Positions 10,319-22,679 of a stretch of 64,000 bases of DNA are shown here, in pieces. How positions within the stretch are numbered: the stretch's first letter is position 1; each line of letters begins with the position of its first letter. Origin of the DNA: Tetrahymena thermophila SB210 (taxonomy: Eukaryota > Ciliophora > Oligohymenophorea > Hymenostomatida > Tetrahymenidae); assembly GCF_000189635.1 (NCBI RefSeq), contig NW_002476527.1:98140-162139 (forward strand), given 5' to 3'. A model generated the notes under the pieces. It searched no databases and had not been told where the DNA came from. It worked only from the letters and a program-made list of their open reading frames with translations. The position numbers and the translations under genes are program-made.

Positions 10319-12142
10319 GGAATGAAAGAAGACTACTTTACTTACTTACTTACAACTAATAAGCATTCATAAATTCATAAATAGATAGATACATAGATAC
10401 ACTTACATTCCTTTACAAAATCCATTTCAAAATTAATTAGGTGAATTATAAATAATTTTCAACAAACAAGCATCATCCATCCATCATCTATATATATATA
10501 AATATAATATTTAAATCTTTTTATAAGATTTAATGGAAATAATAACTCAAAATTAAATAAATTGAGCGAGAATAATTTATGAAATTCAGCTATAGCAGTC
10601 CAGTTTAATTAGAGGAATCTTAATGTTGAGATATAATATTCTTTTAATAGTTAACTATTAATTAATTATCAAAAAAGTAGAAAGAATCAAAGTGAAGTTT
10701 CTGATTATTTTAGATTTTAAACTGAAAAAAAATCTTTATAAAATACCGAATATAATGCTATCATAAACGAATTTATTTTATTATAAATTCAGTATTTTTA
10801 TATTATCTATACGACCTTCTTTGTTTTGATTTTTCTTAAATCAGTCTCGCTCACCATTTAAGTTATTTAAATATCATGGAAAATATAATATTTCTTGGAT
10901 AGATTTGAATTTTATCAAATTTAATTAAATCTAAATAGATTGAGTATGTTTGTTCGCTTATACTTTTAATTTAATTTTAAAGTCGAATAGATCTTTCTAA
11001 AATAAGTGTAATTTATACCATAAATAATTTTTTACTTCTAAAAAAGAGAAAATAAAATTAAGAATACTTTTTTTTAGATAGAGTAATAATCTACAATTAA
11101 ATTTGATTGATTTATTATTAAAAACTTTGAAAAATTGATAAATATTTATTTAATTCTACTAACTAAATATGTTTTATTACCTTTTAAAACATTTTTAATC
11201 AAAATATCTAAAATTAATTTCCTAAAAAAATTATAATTTCTTTACAAAGTCTTGGTTCTTTTTCGATTTTAATGTTTTGCAAAGCATAGCATTATATCGA
11301 TAGTAAGTGATTTTGCTTCAAATCTAAATTAGCCAGTCGCCTTATTTAAATAATTTTAGTTTCGATTAGAAAAATTATATTTGAAAGATAAAATTTAATT
11401 AAATTTAAGAGGATTTATTTATCAATTTATAAAATCGTCTAAATTGTCTTTATTTAATCTAATATTATTCATAAATAAATAAATAAATAATATAATTTTT
11501 ATTAAATTTATCTTATTAGCAAATTTAATTTTTAATTTGTCCAAAATTTCAAAGTATGATAAATATTTAAACTTAACAGTTCATAACTTTATCAGAACCT
11601 ATTTTACTAATTATTCTTAAACTATTTTTTGAAGTTTTACCCTAACAAAGGATATAAGTAAAATAAATTATTTTTATTAGATTATTTATTAATTTTTGCA
11701 AATTTTGAGTATGTATTTATTAAAAATAAAGAGCATTAATAAATTAAAATCAAATATTTTGATATGCATGCAGTAGAAAAGGATATTAGTATATAATGGT
11801 TACTTTAATGAATTATTTATTTATTTATTATGCACAAATAAATAATTCGTATAAATAGGTTTTTTAATTTATAAACATTTTTATATGATGAGACTAATTT
11901 TATTTTGAAATTGAGTTTATTTTGTTTAGCAAATATCTATCAATTTATTTATCTATATATTTTTTATATATTTACTAATTTATTTACTTAATTTCTGCTT
12001 TTCTTAATTTAATTTGAAACAGAAAAATCAATCAATAATCACTATAAATATCTATCTATCTATCTAATTAACTATCTAGTAGATTAAACACAAAATGAAT
12101 AAATGAATGAATTTTCATTTTGTTTCAATAATTTTCTTTCTT
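10319..12142. other. AT-rich intergenic region
   Basis: Lies between the 3' ends of the gene at 9579 and the zinc-knuckle gene. It holds GATA-type microsatellites (about 10380-10400) and a 9-bp inverted pair TGAGCGAGA/TCTCGCTCA about 280 nt apart (near 10563 and 10844). No coding exon was supported. Confidence 0.5.
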
Positions 12143-14279
12143 TCATTTATATTTTTTAGATTCTTTCCTTATTTGTTTTTTTAACTTGTAATGTTTATCG
12201 TCATCTACATGAATTTAAATATCTTCATAATATCTGCTATATTTATCAGATTTATGATGGTGGTGTGAATCACGGTGATGATGATGGTGGTTTTCATCAT
12301 GATGGCTGTGGTGATGGCGATGAGAACTATGCTAACTGTGGTGAGAACCATTCTAACTGTGGTGATGACCATGATGTTTACTATGGCTATGGCTGCTATG
12401 ACTATGATGACTGTGACTATTATGATGATGACTATCTTGCTATCTTTTCTATTTCTTTTTACTGTTTCTTTTTTTTTCATTTCTTTCTTCTTAAGATTAA
12501 GAGCTTAAAGCTGGACTAGGTGGAGCCAAATGAGAATCATAAGAATCTTCAGATTCATCAGAGTAATGGAAATTAATTATTTTTCCTTAAAATTTAGCTT
12601 CTTCTTCTTTTCTCCTGAGTTTTTATATTCTTTCTTAAAACTTTGTTCCATAAATATCATCTTTTATCTTTTAATAGTCGTTTTTGCAGTTTGAATGCCC
12701 TTTTTTGTGACAAACCATGCATTTTATTTTTTGGTCATCAGTCTTTTTCCATTCCTCTTCTATTCCATTAAAAGGTGTGTTTTATTTATACTTCGAGTAG
12801 CTATTCATAAAGATAGCACCACAGTCAGCTTTAATATGCCCTGGTTTTTGACATCTAGAACACTTTTATTAGTTTTATTTTGGACAATTTGCACTGGCAT
12901 GACCAAACTAACTGCAACTGTAACATATTTTTTGCTGGCATTGACGAGCAAAGTGATCACCCAAACAATTATTGCATACATCCTTAACTTCAAGCATACA
13001 CATTCTCTCAAAATGACCCTATTATTTGCATCTTCTGCATGTCATTTAAGGTTTCTATTCCTGCTAAAAGTACCTATTGTTCTTATCGTATTCAAATAAA
13101 TCTCTGAAATTCTCTTCTTGCTCATCATCCATTTTTTCTTCTTTGTTTGTCTCAGAGCTTTTGTTTTCAGAGATATTTTTCAAGAGCTCTTGCTATTTTC
13201 TCTTCTCCTCCAAAAATGCTAACCTTTCTTATTCTTCCTTAGTGTTGTGGATCTCCTTTATCTTTTATGACAAGTTTCCAGAGCGAGTATAAAAAATACG
13301 AGTATCGCCAATAACTTTATAATGTCTCGAATCCTCAAATGTCAAGTTTTTCATTTCTTCTGGAGTGAGCACACTGTTAAAGGCATTTAAGTGCAGAGTA
13401 TAATTTATCTTCTGTGGCTATTCAGATACATCATCTATATTTGTAGAAGTACTATCTGATGGAGATTTTTAAATTTAATGATTACTGCTATATTAAATGC
13501 TTGATTCTTTAAATGTTTCCTATTGAGTTTTCACTTAATTTTCTACTATATAAATAATAAAAATATTATCTTCCATTCATTAATTTAGTATAACCTTACA
13601 ATTGCTGATGATATTGACTATTTATTCTGCTTTTCCATCATTACTGCTTTTCCTATGGCTATGGTGTTGGTGTTAATGCTAATGTTGATGATCTTATTTC
13701 TTTTAGTGAGATTTCTACATTGTTTAAATAAATTATGAAAATATGCAAAAATGAATAAATAAATATATAAAGTATTACATGATCATGGCTTTCTTGAATA
13801 TCTTTATGGTGAGTGTGATGGTTATGATGATTATGATGATTTTAAGATTTCTATTTTTCATATTATTCCTTTGTTCCTTTACTGCTTTGTTTACTTATTT
13901 TTTTGTACCTGCTTGCCATTCTTTTAGAAGAAGATCTCTCCTGTCATATCAAAAGCATATTTTACTTTTTGAATAAAATAGTGAAATTTTACATCGCCAC
14001 TGCTGTCTGATAATGCCAAATAAGCATTAGGTGATTCCATCAACTATTGAAATTAGTTAAAGCTTTAATAACTTTTTCTTTCGCCTTTTCCTTATTTAGA
14101 AGCCTTTTAATCTTGTTAATGTCCACTTTTGTTTCTTTTCTTTGAATATCTTTCCTGTTAAAAATAAAAAGTAACAACTTCGATAAAGTTAAGAAAAAAG
14201 CAAGCTAATTGCAGATAAGTTAGCTATTTACATTATCGCTATTGTCTGATAGGTTAAAGTATTATTGAGACGATTTCAT
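12143..14279 (-). CDS. ZCCHC7/Air-like five-zinc-knuckle protein with His-rich blocks
   Basis: Five exons (14232-14279, 13993-14154, 13779-13940, 13600-13714, 12143-13545) give 629 residues. Four knuckles begin at about residue 332 (CRRCKQQGHFERMC, CNNCLGDHFARQC, CYSCSQFGHASANC, CSRCQKPGHIKADC). A linker with a CGAIF block and a fifth variant knuckle at 438 (CMVCHKKGHSNC) follow. This order matches Air1/2 and ZCCHC7, the RNA-binding subunits of nuclear TRAMP-type poly(A) polymerase complexes that feed RNA to the exosome. Three histidine-rich blocks flank it: about 105-124, 125-146 and a long one at about 534-596. An in-frame ATG at 13576 preceded by TGA is misleading: splicing 13546-13599 (GTAAGG...TATATAG) keeps the frame. 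Exons 2 and 3 are both 162 nt. Confidence 0.8.
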
Positions 14280-15691
14280 CGATTTTTACTTTGCTTAATT
14301 CCCTTTAATTAATTAAAAATTAGGTGCCCTCTTTTTGCTACTTATTACTTTCAGAGTTAAGCTTATTTAATTAATAATTTTCTTATTTGTTTTTTAATTG
14401 AGTGTATCAAAATTTAATACTTTTGAATCTAATTAATTAATTAATTAATAAATAGTTAGATATAGAAATGGATTTATGCATAGTAAATAGTAAAATATTC
14501 TGAGTATTCATCAAATTAATATGTACCATCAAATAATTGGAAGAATTATTCTTAATTATTAATTTATCTTTTTAACAATTTTAGTTCAGTCTATGTTAAA
14601 AATTTGATAACAAATTAAATTAAAAAAATCTATACTAATTCTTACATTCTATATATAATTAAATTTCTAAATTTATCTTCAAGCATTATTTAAATAATAA
14701 ATTTTATAATTTTACTTGTCTAACTTATTATTTTTTTGTTAAATAATTTGACAAAGCAAATAAGAATTAATGTAAAGCTTTAGAATACAATGAAAGCTGC
14801 AATATTTCAATAGTATTAGTATAATTTTGTAAAAAAAATATATGCAAGCACTAAATAAAAAACAAATAACTAAATTTTAAATTAAACAAAAAGAAATATT
14901 AAAATTAATGTTTGTTTTGAAATATTCTAATTTTATAAAAATGAATTAATTAATTGATTGATTAAAAGAATATATTTAAGAATTAAAAAATTTTTTTTAA
15001 TATTTACTTAAATTGGAAAATTATTAATTAAATGAACAAAATTATTTTGACACTATGAATTAGAAAATACATACATTAAATGGAATATTTTAATAAAACT
15101 TAAAAAGAATAATTAATTATTTAAACGAAAAATTGAAGATGTTTATACTTAATTAGATATAGATAGATATAGGGCATTTTTTTTAAAACTAATTTAACAA
15201 TTTAAGATATAAATATTTTAAGATATTTAACAATAAATTAAAAAAATATTTGACTAGAATATTGTTTTGTAATTTCATTATTTAATTATATTTTCAATAT
15301 TTTTTAAATTTTTATGACTTTCTTTTGATTTTTTCATGCATGTGTTATCAAAATAAACTAAAAATATTTTATTTTTCAATCTAAAAACATTTTTTTCTCA
15401 CATAAAAAGTAATAAATATTTTTTGATGAAAATAAAAAAATTAATTGTTTTTTAATTTTCTAGAAATAATTTTTTTTTATTTAATTGAACAAAATTTTTA
15501 ATATTTTTTTTATTTAGATTGAGAATTATTTTATTGTAAATTTTTGATTAACTTTAAGATAGATTTTAAGAATTGGTTTTGATTTTTAAATTCAGCTTTT
15601 TTGTATTGAAAATAATTAAGAATTATTTATATTTTTAATATAATAATAAGAATTTACAGATATAAATATTTTATAAACTTACATATTATTT
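14280..15691. other. AT-rich intergenic region
   Basis: Upstream of the zinc-knuckle gene and downstream of CTF8, both on the minus strand. Nothing was recognised beyond homopolymer A and T runs. Confidence 0.5.
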
Positions 15692-16117
15692 TCAAGCATT
15701 AAGTGACTACCTTTCTTGAGTTTTCTTCTTCTTTTTCATGGCTCTTTCTAAAATTGGAGTTGGTCTTTAGTTGAAGAGAATCTTTTTATTACAAACTCCT
15801 CTTACATATATCTTTACTTAATTATCTTCTTAAACTTTTTCATTTACTAGAATAGGTTCTTTTAAATCAACTATATTTCCTACCAGATCATAAATTCCAA
15901 TTTTCATCATATATTTCTATTATAAAAAGTATTTAAGTAATTATCACACAGAAATTATTTAAGAATTTTTATTTTTGTTTACTTTTTCATCTATTTTTTC
16001 TAAGTTGCCTATTTCTAAAAAATTTAAGCTTTGTTCTTCGTCGCATTCTAAATCTCCTTGAAATTCAATTAGTACATAATCCTTGCCATCTGGCTAATAT
16101 ATCATTTTGATCTCCAT
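15692..16117 (-). CDS. CTF8: CTF8, subunit of the alternative RFC clamp loader
   Basis: Two exons (15983-16117, 15692-15916) around a 66-nt intron encode 119 residues, the family's usual size. The CTF8 pattern is clear: DYVLIEFQGDLE near the start, a short middle with GNLEKIDEK, KIGIYDLVGNIVDLKEP, then VCNKKILFNQRPTPIL near the end, followed by a basic KKKKK tail. CTF8 pairs with DCC1 and CTF18 in an RFC variant that loads PCNA and supports sister-chromatid cohesion (family knowledge). It is divergent from the gene at 16409, with 291 nt between starts. Confidence 0.9.
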
Positions 16118-16408
16118 CTTATAAAGAGGTAGTGTCTGTTAGCTGCTTTTAAAAAGTAGAATTATTGATCAAATTTATTTTTTTTTTTGATAAAAAGGTC
16201 TATCTATCTGTAGCTAATGTTTCACAGTTTGTAAATAAATAAATAAATTTATAAAAAGTTGATAAATTGAGCAAATCTTAATAATTTTACCGCAAAAATT
16301 TGAAATTATTAATATTAGTTGGTAAAGCCAACGATAAGTGTTTTATTAAAAAATATCAAAAAACAGTTTTTCTAATTTTCAAATAAATTAATTAGGAATC
16401 ATCAATTT
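16118..16408. promoter_or_regulatory. Shared divergent promoter region (inferred)
   Basis: The 291 nt between the start codons of CTF8 (minus) and the membrane coiled-coil gene (plus) must carry both 5' UTRs and promoters. No specific motif was identified. Confidence 0.45.
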
Positions 16409-17536
16409 ATGGTGCATTAAGGCAATCAGGAATTGTAATTTAAGAGTAATGGCGAAAATAAAGATGAAACCATATTGAGTGCTTCTTAATATTCAGAAAA
16501 TAGTTTTCATTTAAATGAATAAAACAATTAGCTCGATGATACAATTCTAACAGTTTAGTAAATGTATTTTGATGCAGTTGATAAATATAAAAATATAAAA
16601 GGTCACATTTACATTCTATATATGTTATTAATTCTAATTTTAATCACAGTTTATAGTGCAACAAATGAATAAAATAGTGACAGTGATATGAAGTAAGTTA
16701 ATTTAAATATAAATGTAGCAGAAGACTTTCAATCTTATTTAGAGAGTAACTAAGAAGAGTTTCAGTTTAACTTTACAAGCATTTTTATTGAGTATCAAAA
16801 AATATAATTTGAAAATACTCAGTCTTCTTCAATTAGATATTATATCAGTTTATTCGATAAGTATGTCTTCGGTTAAGTCCAAGATGGTTAGGTAATCAAT
16901 TAGTATGAGGAGATGATATTAAATTAGTGCATTTAGGATCATGAACAGATGAAATAGGAAATTATAGATAACATAGATGCACTAAAAAAAATGAAAGTGT
17001 AAAACGATCTGGAAGAAATTATTGTATTAAAATAAGAAATAGAGGAAATGAAATAATATTTGATTTTCAGGAACTCCACTCTGAATTTCATGAATTTCAT
17101 CCAAAATAAGACTACCAATTATTATGATTATTATTAGTATACTTTTGAGAAAGTAAACATCTTGAGCAACTAGATAGATAAATTAGATTTTGATATAGTA
17201 AGAAACGAGCTTGATATCGTTAATAGAAATATAATTATTGTTGAATAAAGATCAATCGAAGAAGAAAATTAAATACTTAAAGAATGCATGAAAGAAATAA
17301 TAACTAAAAACACATAAAAGCTAAGCAAAACAGACAAGGACTTGCTCTTTGAGAAATATATTTACGAAGAAAACGAATTAAGATTGAAAGTCCTTGAGAA
17401 AAGGATTTATCTGCAAAACAGAAAAAGCAAATTAATCTCATCTCTATAAAATTACAAAAATACTTATTAAGAAGGTGTAAAGGACTTGATCAACAACCTA
17501 ATTGAGTCTTATTTTAAATGTATACGTTAAGATTGA
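16409..17536 (+). CDS. Single-pass membrane protein with long coiled coil
   Basis: An intronless 375-codon frame ending at TGA. Residues 1-64 are polar. One strongly hydrophobic segment lies at about 66-83 (HIYILYMLLILILITVY). The rest is about 290 residues, mostly charged, with heptad-like stretches (EEIIVLKQEIEEMKQ and later ENQILKECMKEI). The N-terminus lacks a signal peptide, so the segment is probably a signal anchor. I do not recognise the family. Codon use and composition match the neighbours. Confidence 0.75.
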
Positions 17537-18302
17537 AACCAAATCAACAAAATAAGTCAATCAATATATTTATTTCTAATTACATTAAATAATTATTGAA
17601 ACTGAAGGCTAAAAATCGAATTTAGTTTTAAGATTTTAAATGGATGCATTTTGAATGATAATAGCATTAATTTTGATATTATTCATAACTTATTTTTTAT
17701 TATTTATATAAAATTTATTTATTAAAACTGTATTTTTATAAAATATTTTAACTACATTTTGTTTGTTTGGATTTAGCATGTATTAAAAATAACATTTTAT
17801 TGATAATCTATAAAACATTTTAATACTTTGTTACTTATAAATTATATAAACAAAAAATTAATCTGATATATTTGTTATTTAGTTAATCATTTTTTTAATT
17901 AGAGTGTTGGTGTCTTTGTAATTTGTCTATAAATTTTGGTACGAAAGGTGGTCACTTTAGACAGTTTTCTGTTTTAGATATTAAATTTGATTACAGCATA
18001 AAAGAATTTATAAAAATTTGTATTTCAATTTCTTTTTGTAATAAGATTTATGATAAAAAGTAAAATCCATAATATTTAAATTAAAATATTTTAGAAATTT
18101 GAATGAGAAATATTCATTCGCTTAATAACTAGATCAGATTTATTTAAAAATAAATAAATGAATGAATAAAAGAAAATACACAATTTAACATCAAAAGCAT
18201 AACTCATTTTACAAAAGAAAGTAATTGAGTTAGTAAAAGTTAATAACTGTCAATTTATTTAATCATTTATTGTTAAAAAAGTAAAAAATATAAAGCCAGT
18301 AT
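17537..18302. other. AT-rich 3' flank
   Basis: No exon, RNA gene or repeat was recognised before the inverted repeat at the assembly gap. Confidence 0.5.
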
Positions 18303-18455
18303 TATATATAGAGAAAAAGGTCGTTTAGCGCCTANNNNNNNNNNNNNNNNNNNNNNNNNNNNNNNNNNNNNNNNNNNNNNNNNNNNNNNNNNNNNNNNNN
18401 NNNNNNNNNNNNNNNNNNNNNNNNNNNNNNNNNNCGACCTTTTTCTCTATATATA
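18303..18455. repeat. Inverted repeat flanking a 100-N assembly gap
   Basis: The 21 nt at 18303-18323 (ending GAGAAAAAGGTCG) are the exact reverse complement of 18435-18455. Between them lie 11 nt (tttagcgccta) and exactly 100 N (18335-18434), the usual placeholder for a gap of unknown size. The missing sequence is therefore bounded by, and may belong to, a palindrome that failed to assemble. Confidence 0.9.
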
Positions 18456-18666
18456 GTATTAGATATGTATTATTTGTATTTAGTTATTTAAATATTTATT
18501 AACTCGTTGTGAAAACACAGAAACAAAATTTAAAATTAACATTTTTGTTTTTTCTATTAATTTTTTAAATTATAATTTAGCATCTTTTAATATTCAAATA
18601 TTTTCATTCTGTGTTATTTATTATTTATTCAAGTATATCAATATTATTGTTATTGTTTATTTTTGA

Positions 18667-18810
18667 TCAGGATTTTCTTGATATTTCAGCCTAATAAGAT
18701 TAGAACTTTTAAAATTATTTATAATCTTACTCTAAGCAATATTGCCATTAAGTGTCATTTGTTTCCTCTTCAGTTTCACTACCAATATCGACAGGGTTAG
18801 ATTCTTCCAT
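18667..18810 (-). CDS. Possible small acidic ORF or terminal exon, 47 aa
   Basis: ATG at 18810 opens a frame MEESNPVDIGSETEEE... ending at TGA. Base composition is less AT-biased than the flanks. It could instead be the last exon of a longer gene, since CAATAG upstream of the ATG would serve as an acceptor in the same frame. No homology was recognised. Confidence 0.3.
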
Positions 18811-19402
18811 TAAAGAATTTCCTTTGTTCTATTGTGGGTGCCTTCAGTTTTTTCTAATTACTTGCTAATATATGAATTCAAGTAGTTTAAGAAAATGTTT
18901 TATTAGAATATAAAAATAAAAATGATATTTTACAAGTAATTTAACTTCTTATTTTACTTTAGAAAAGTTAAATGTTTTATATTAATTAATCCAAAAATAT
19001 TTATGAGTACAAATAGAAGAAAATTGATCCATAAATACATTAGAAATGCTGATGAATGGAGTGTGAGTGTGTGTGTGTGTGTAGCTTATTTATTTTGCGA
19101 ATTTAATTTGAAGAAATTTTTATAATTCTATTGAAAATTTAAATTTTTTGAGATTGATTATTAAGATAGTAAAAATTTTAAAAAGAAATTTACAATAAAA
19201 ATCTTGTAAAAACAAACATCGTATTTAAATAGAGAAAAGTAGTTTGGTATAGTGGTAGTCAATTTAGTTAATAATATTAATAATAATAAATTGTTTGAGA
19301 GCTACTAAAATACATCGATCGATATCTTTTATATTTACTTTATATTAATTAACCAACCACAATTATTTATCAGATTATTTAAATAAATTATTTAAATTTT
19401 CA
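18811..19402. other. Intergenic region upstream of FCP1
   Basis: Holds the (GT)n tract at 19061-19082 and a tRNA-D-arm-like stretch near 19241-19260 that is not a tRNA. It should contain the FCP1 promoter. Confidence 0.5.
19061..19082. repeat. GT dinucleotide repeat
   Basis: GTGTGAGTGTGTGTGTGTGT followed by GT; the only GT microsatellite seen in the window. Confidence 0.85.
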
Positions 19403-22156
19403 ATGTCAGATATAACTTTCTAAGCGGACTAGGCGAATTAATCTTATGTGATGAATCTGCCATGTTCTTGTAATCTTATCGAAGGCAAATTACCTTCAGA
19501 AAATAACCTAGCTAGTGATAATTCATCTGAAACTTCTTCTGGTACAAGGGTAGCTTAAGATTTTAATACATTATACAAAGATACATAAAAAGAAAAACAT
19601 TAGCTGATCAAGACAAAAAGAGAAAAGGTCAGCTCTAATTGTAATCAAAACTGCAATTTTTAAAAGGATTCCAAAACTTCAAATGGTTTGTTTTAAAATA
19701 TCTCTGATGGTGACTACAAAAGACCCGAAGATTAATAGATTTTAAACTCTTCTCTTAAAGAAGACCAAAGCTAATTGGCTGAGTAAAAAACAACAAGTAA
19801 AACTACCAACTAAGAGATACAAAATATTAAGATGAAATGTATATAATCAATTTAGGGATTACAACTAAATAAAAAGAGAAAGTAAAATGAAGTTAGCACT
19901 TCTTCTTTAAGCTAGTAAAAAGAGGATATCAACAACATTCTAGATAAAAATGAGAATTAAAATTGTTTAAATAAGCTAAAAGTAGAAGATTTGAGCCTTC
20001 CAAGAAAAGTACTAAAGACTAATATATCTAGCAATCAACCAGCAACTAGTGAAGAAGATATTTCTAAGATAAATTAGATTTAAGATAGTTATTAATAAAA
20101 TTTGTGTCAACCAAAAAACTCTCAGCAAATTAGAACATATAATTAAACATAAAATTTACCTCACTCTGTCTCTTCTATTGAGGATTCAGAAGAATCTTTC
20201 TCATCAGAAAACATAGAATTAGACTAAGAAGCTTTATAAAAATAAAATGTTAACAAACCATTATTATAGTAAGGATTGGCTGGCGAAATAGTGGCGAATG
20301 ATGATTAAAATGTTTAAAACAGAGATATTCTACTTTCACTTATTAATAAGGTAAAGAAATCGTTCAAGTAAAAGATCTAATAAATACACGATATTCGAGA
20401 TGAAACTAAAATAGAATTAGGCTAGATTCTAAATTAAATTTAAACGCATTGTAATCAAAGCGATTTAGGTGATAAGGCTGAAAAAGAAGTATAATCTGAC
20501 AAATTTAATTAGCTGATTGATAAGGCAAATTCTATGTAACTTCTAAATAAAAATGGGAGTTTAGAAGAAAAGGATGTTAAACTATGCCAATTGATTCATA
20601 AAATTGTTTCTTAAGACGATATCTAAACAAATGAAAATTAAGATGCTCTCCATCAATAATTAATTGAAGTACAGTCATAATTATCATCTGATTATGAAAG
20701 CATGGAATGCAGAGAAGAAAGCATTAGTGATTTAGTTTAACCACCAAATTTCAACTCTAATTCTATCTAAATTTAAGCTGGATAATAATTATCTGAGAGT
20801 GTTTCATCGAGTGATGATTCAGCATTAAATAATGATGACCAAGAGTTAGAAAATCATGAGAATGATAAATATATCTTTATTTCTGATACTGAAGAACAAT
20901 CAGACAATTAAATAAAATTCGACTCAAGCTAATATGAAAATGATTACATTCTTATCCTTGATTTGGATAACACCCTTGTGCATAGTTATATGGGTGGTCC
21001 TTCTATTCTTGGAAAAGGAGATCCAACAGTCAATAAAATTGAAACTCATGTAAATTAGTAGAAACTGTATATCAAAAGAAGACCCTATTTGAAAGAGTTC
21101 TTTGAAGTTGCATTCAAAAATTTCAAAGTAGTCATGTACACTTTAGGATCTTTAGGTTATGCCAAGGCTGTTTATTATCTCCTTAAAAAAGAATACCCTG
21201 AAATATTTTCATAATATGGTTTTTTGAAAATAATCGCCTAAAATACTTAAAAAACAACAGCCTATACAGCAGTTTAGCAAATATCTTCACCATAAGTTGC
21301 TGTTTAATAAAATAATTCCTAACCATAGTTAAATAATAATAGTAATAGTGATAGCGAATCAAATTAATAATTGTAAAAAAACTGCGATTCCTAATAAAAT
21401 CCCTCACTTTAACAACCTGTCTACACAAATAAATATCTTAAAAATATATCAAAATATTTCCCACCAGAAAAGTTTTCTAAAAGACTTTTAATATTTGATG
21501 ATAACTCAAGAGTCTATGAGCAAAGTTGGTGGAAAAATGCCATTTTTACTAAACCTTATTACTTTTGGTTGAATAACAACAACTCTATTTCTACTTCTTC
21601 AGATAGTTTTTTATACTTTGCAGCTGAGTTGCTTAAGCGCATTTTACGTCACACATAACGTAATACAATTGATCTTCCATTAATATATCAGCTAATCAGA
21701 AGATAACTATTGCATAAATGCAAATTTTTCATTCTAAATGATAATCCAGAGAGAGAAAATCTAGAAGAATTAATCAAAGAACTCGGAGGGTCTATTATTC
21801 CAAAACTTTATGAGAGAAATTAAATTAAATAAAATTAATAATAAAAGAATAGTAAAATAAATGAAGATAAAACTAAAGAAGAAGAAATTACTCTTCCAAA
21901 TTATATTATTTTAAGCGAATTATCTGAGGCTAATGTGGGTACTTAAAAATTTGCGTTTAATCATGGAATTAAAATAGTCTCTTCTGATTGGATCAAATAT
22001 TGCTTTTTACTAAACTTTAAAGTATCTAGTGACATCTTTATCTTACACAACTACACTCAATATTAATAATCATAAAATTACCCAAATTTAGAAACAGATT
22101 TAGTCAATTAATTTATTTTGCATTCACAAGCTTAAAATAATTTATAAAAATAATGA
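19403..22156 (+). CDS. FCP1: FCP1-type RNA polymerase II CTD phosphatase
   Basis: One uninterrupted 917-codon frame. Residues 1-515 are low-complexity Q/S/N/E-rich with no domain seen. The catalytic FCP1-homology domain starts with ILDLDNTLVH (the DxDxT-type nucleophile, DLDNT at 520-524), then KRRPYLKEFFE and VVMYTLGSLGYAKAV. The second acidic pair is in LIFDDNSRVYEQ (D699, D700), followed by KPYYFW. Between them, at about 600-680, an N/Q/S-rich insert interrupts the domain. The C-terminal part has BRCT features, ending ...VSSDWIKYC with the conserved tryptophan at 863. FCP1 dephosphorylates Ser2/Ser5 of the polymerase II CTD to recycle the enzyme (family knowledge). FCP1 rather than SCP is indicated by the BRCT. 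Confidence 0.87.
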
Positions 22157-22679
22157 ATGAATTAATAAATTTAAACCAAAAAATAAACTAAATAAATAAA
22201 TAAAAATCTTTAGAAGAAACAAACAAAATTGAAATTAATAAATAAAAATATTTTAAAATTGAAAACAAATGAATAAAAAAATTATTTGAATTTTCAGTAG
22301 ATATTTATTGATTTAACTATCTAAATAAAATATCTTTTTCAAAATTGTATTAAATAAATAAATAATAAATTAAGTAAGTAAGTAAGTAAATAAATTAATA
22401 CAAATATTAATGTAAATAATATTTTATATAAATTTATTATATTATTTAATTATTGTTAACTAGAAAAAAAGTAACAAAATTTTCTTTATTTTTCATTTTT
22501 CATGATAGTATTTTAAATTTTAACTTTTAACTTTAAGCTTTAATACATTTATTTATTGTGTTTTAGAATTATATAATTGCCCCTCTATTTTTCTGATTGA
22601 TATTTATTAAAATTTTTGTTTTTACTAATATTTTTAAAAGATTTTTCAATCAAAACATAAAAAAATAAAACTAAAATTA
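22157..22679. other. AT-rich spacer after FCP1
   Basis: Nothing was recognised apart from simple AAAT and AAGT runs. Confidence 0.5.

Noticed and set aside
12205..13292. Plus- and minus-strand standard-code ORFs across 12.2-13.3 kb
   Set aside because: They are other-frame shadows of the His-rich and zinc-knuckle coding exons.
13574..13579. TGA directly followed by ATG, suggesting two abutting genes in the zinc-knuckle locus
   Set aside because: Both lie inside a 54-nt intron (13546-13599) with good GTAAGG/TATATAG ends; splicing keeps one frame across it.
19241..19260. tRNA-like D-arm (GGTATAGTGGTAG)
   Set aside because: No anticodon stem, T arm or acceptor pairing follows; it is a chance or relic fragment.
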